The position numbers and the translations under genes were made by a program. Below the pieces are notes generated by a model. It was not told the DNA's origin, searched no databases, and saw only the letters and a list, made by a program, of their open reading frames with translations. Of a stretch of 7,601 nucleotides of DNA, positions 6,254-7,601 are shown in pieces (the first letter of the stretch is position 1; each line of letters starts with the position of its first letter). This stretch comes from Caldifarciminota bacterium (lineage in GTDB: Bacteria > Hydrothermota > Hydrothermia > B15-G9 > DRBW01): assembly GCA_011042705.1 (NCBI GenBank), contig DRBW01000057.1:1-7601 (forward strand). The letters run 5' to 3'.

Positions 6254-7601
6254 TCATTCCAGATCGCTGAGGATCTCCTCCGCAACCCTTTCAGGAGAGA
6301 GACCCATAAACTCGAAAAGGTCCTCCGCTTTGCCCGAGGGGGCATAGTCGGTAAGACCGAACTTCCTGAACCTCGCTGTCCATCCCCTCTCCAGGAGAAT
6401 GTCGGCGATAATCGATCCCAGGCCGCTTTTGACATTGTGGTCCTCGTACACGGCTATATACCCCGTCTCGGACGCCCTTTTGAGGAGGTCGAGGTCGGGA
6501 TCCAGGACCGAAGCCATGTTGATCACCATTATGGAGATCCCCTTTTCCCTGAGCATCTCCCAGACTCTGACACCCCTCCAGGCTGTCTGTCCGTAAACTA
6601 TGAGGGCACCCCTGTCTCCGTCTCTGAGTATGTCGGCCTTTCCGTACTCAAAACGGTAATCAGCATCGAAGAAAGGACTGCCGTCTTCTCGGGTAATGAT
6701 CGGCGTCCTGGACCTGCCCACGCCGAGGGCATAATTTCCGCTCCGGGTCAGCATGTACCTCGTGGCCCTGTCGGTCTGGTTTGGATCAGCGGGAACTATC
6801 AACCTGAACCCGTAGAGGTTCCTGAGCACCCCGATGTAGTCCACGCAGTGATGGGTCTTGCCGTCCTCTCCCACGTCGATGCCCAGGTGAGTCGATGCCA
6901 CCTTCAAATTCGTCCTGTTTATGTCGTTGAGCCTCTGCTGATTGTACGTCTCATCGATGTTGAAGACGCCGAAATCGCCCCAGACAGCCAGCACGCCCTG
7001 GGAGGACAGCGCTCCCGCCACAGTCGCCGTGTTGTGTTCCTGAACCCCCGCCTCGAAGAAATTCTCCGGAAATTCCTTTGCGAAACCGTCCACCTTAACG
7101 GAGGAAGCCAGGTCACAGTCAAAGACGGCGATGGGGGTTCTCCCCTCCACTCCCACATTCGCCCTGCCTATATCGGCCAGCGCGTTGCCGAAAGCCGACC
7201 GGTTGTCGAGCTTATCCTCGGGTCTGTACACCCGTGGGGTTCCAGGATCCAGCTTGACCTCGTAGTGAACGGAGAATCTCTTCGCCGGCCTGACTTTTTC
7301 TCGTAGCTTTTTATATCTATCGATGTCGTTGGGCAGGCCGAGCTCCTCGAGGGCTTTCTGCAGCTCCTCCTCGGTGAGGGGTTTGCCGTGGTACTTTTCC
7401 TTGTCCTCCATGAAGGATATGCCTTTGCCCATGGTCGTGTAAGCCAGGATTGCTACCGGAGAATCCAGGGAAAGGCTGTTCCTCATGGCGAGATATAGTT
7501 CCTGAAAATCGTGTCCGTTGACCTCGATGACTTCCCACCCGTCGGAGAGGTAGTTCTCCTTGATGTTGACCGGCATGACGTCAAAAGTGTTGCCGCTTAT
7601 C
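6254..7601 (-). CDS. tkt: Transketolase, 5'-truncated by the window edge
   Basis: This thiamine diphosphate enzyme moves two-carbon ketol units between sugar phosphates in the non-oxidative pentose phosphate pathway. The frame is open to base 7601, reading ISGNTFDV before the methionine at 7576, so about 190 N-terminal residues, including the GDG cofactor motif, are probably outside; a full length near 640 fits the family. Counting from that methionine, the end of the cofactor domain shows TTMGKGISFMEDKEKYHG (47-64). The pyrimidine-binding domain has NRSAFGNALADI (125-136), FDCDLASSVKVDGF (152-165), FFEAGVQEHN (173-182; E180 is the expected catalytic glutamate), THLGIDVGEDGKTHH (229-243) and GRSRTPII (287-294). 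The C-terminal domain runs from about 320 to 440 (ALIVYGQTAWRG, VYEDHN, SGLGS). QEHN replaces the usual REHAM, so this is a divergent branch. It is followed after 31 bases by the rubrerythrin-like gene; its own promoter is outside the window. Confidence 0.92.
   Translation of the reverse strand, partial: ISGNTFDVMPVNIKENYLSDGWEVIEVNGHDFQELYLAMRNSLSLDSPVAILAYTTMGKGISFMEDKEKYHGKPLTEEELQKALEELGLPNDIDRYKKLREKVRPAKRFSVHYEVKLDPGTPRVYRPEDKLDNRSAFGNALADIGRANVGVEGRTPIAVFDCDLASSVKVDGFAKEFPENFFEAGVQEHNTATVAGALSSQGVLAVWGDFGVFNIDETYNQQRLNDINRTNLKVASTHLGIDVGEDGKTHHCVDYIGVLRNLYGFRLIVPADPNQTDRATRYMLTRSGNYALGVGRSRTPIITREDGSPFFDADYRFEYGKADILRDGDRGALIVYGQTAWRGVRVWEMLREKGISIMVINMASVLDPDLDLLKRASETGYIAVYEDHNVKSGLGSIIADILLERGWTARFRKFGLTDYAPSGKAEDLFEFMGLSPERVAEEILSDLE

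Noticed and set aside
6223..6435. N-terminal extension of the rubrerythrin-like frame back to 6435
   Set aside because: The extension lies inside the transketolase C-terminus and is Arg/Ser-rich with no family match. The ATG at 6222 has a proper AGGAG site and the expected helix start.
6155..7306. A 383-codon open frame on the plus strand opposite the transketolase and the 5' end of the rubrerythrin-like gene
   Set aside because: It is antisense to two clearly recognised proteins, has no recognisable domain and no supporting start context. It is explained by the C-rich third positions of the genes opposite.

Overview
This window holds a piece of a bacterial chromosome with six protein-coding genes packed tightly together. 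Two of them run off the window edges. No RNA genes, insertion sequences, CRISPR arrays or long non-coding stretches were seen. The largest gap is 71 bases. The mix of genes suggests an uncultivated, possibly thermophilic member of the Fibrobacteres-Chlorobi-Bacteroidetes side of the tree, for example a WOR-3/Hydrothermae-like lineage. The clues are a surface protein with a type IX secretion (Por-type) C-terminal sorting domain, NHL/FlgD-like/fibronectin modules, a DUF1573 protein, and frequent AGG/AGA arginine and ATA isoleucine codons. This placement is inference from family content, not from a marker gene.

Layout on the plus strand. Positions 1-2571 are the C-terminal part of a large secreted multidomain protein. 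Its modules are an NHL-type propeller end, a FlgD-like Ig fold, two fibronectin type III domains, a long unassigned beta-rich region and a C-terminal sorting domain. After 71 bases comes dxr (2643-3791), the second enzyme of the MEP isoprenoid pathway, with a GTG start and no good Shine-Dalgarno site. After 46 bases, which contain a consensus -10 box, comes sucC (3838-4989), the beta subunit of succinate-CoA ligase. Directly behind it, with its ribosome binding site overlapping the sucC stop codon, is a small exported DUF1573 protein (4999-5679).

Layout on the minus strand. A transketolase (6254-7601, N-terminus outside the window) is followed after 31 bases by a rubrerythrin-like diiron protein (5698-6222), probably as one operon. 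This pair converges on the DUF1573 gene with only 18 bases between stop codons.

How the genes fit together. Most of the window is housekeeping metabolism: isoprenoid precursors, succinyl-CoA interconversion, pentose phosphate exchange and peroxide/iron handling. The exception is the surface protein at the left edge, which also has visibly different codon preference. I did not find a convincing new defence, mobile or signalling system. The points most worth a second look are the modular sorting-domain protein with its unassigned central region, sucC separated from sucD, the possible leaderless start of dxr, and the transketolase/diiron protein pairing.
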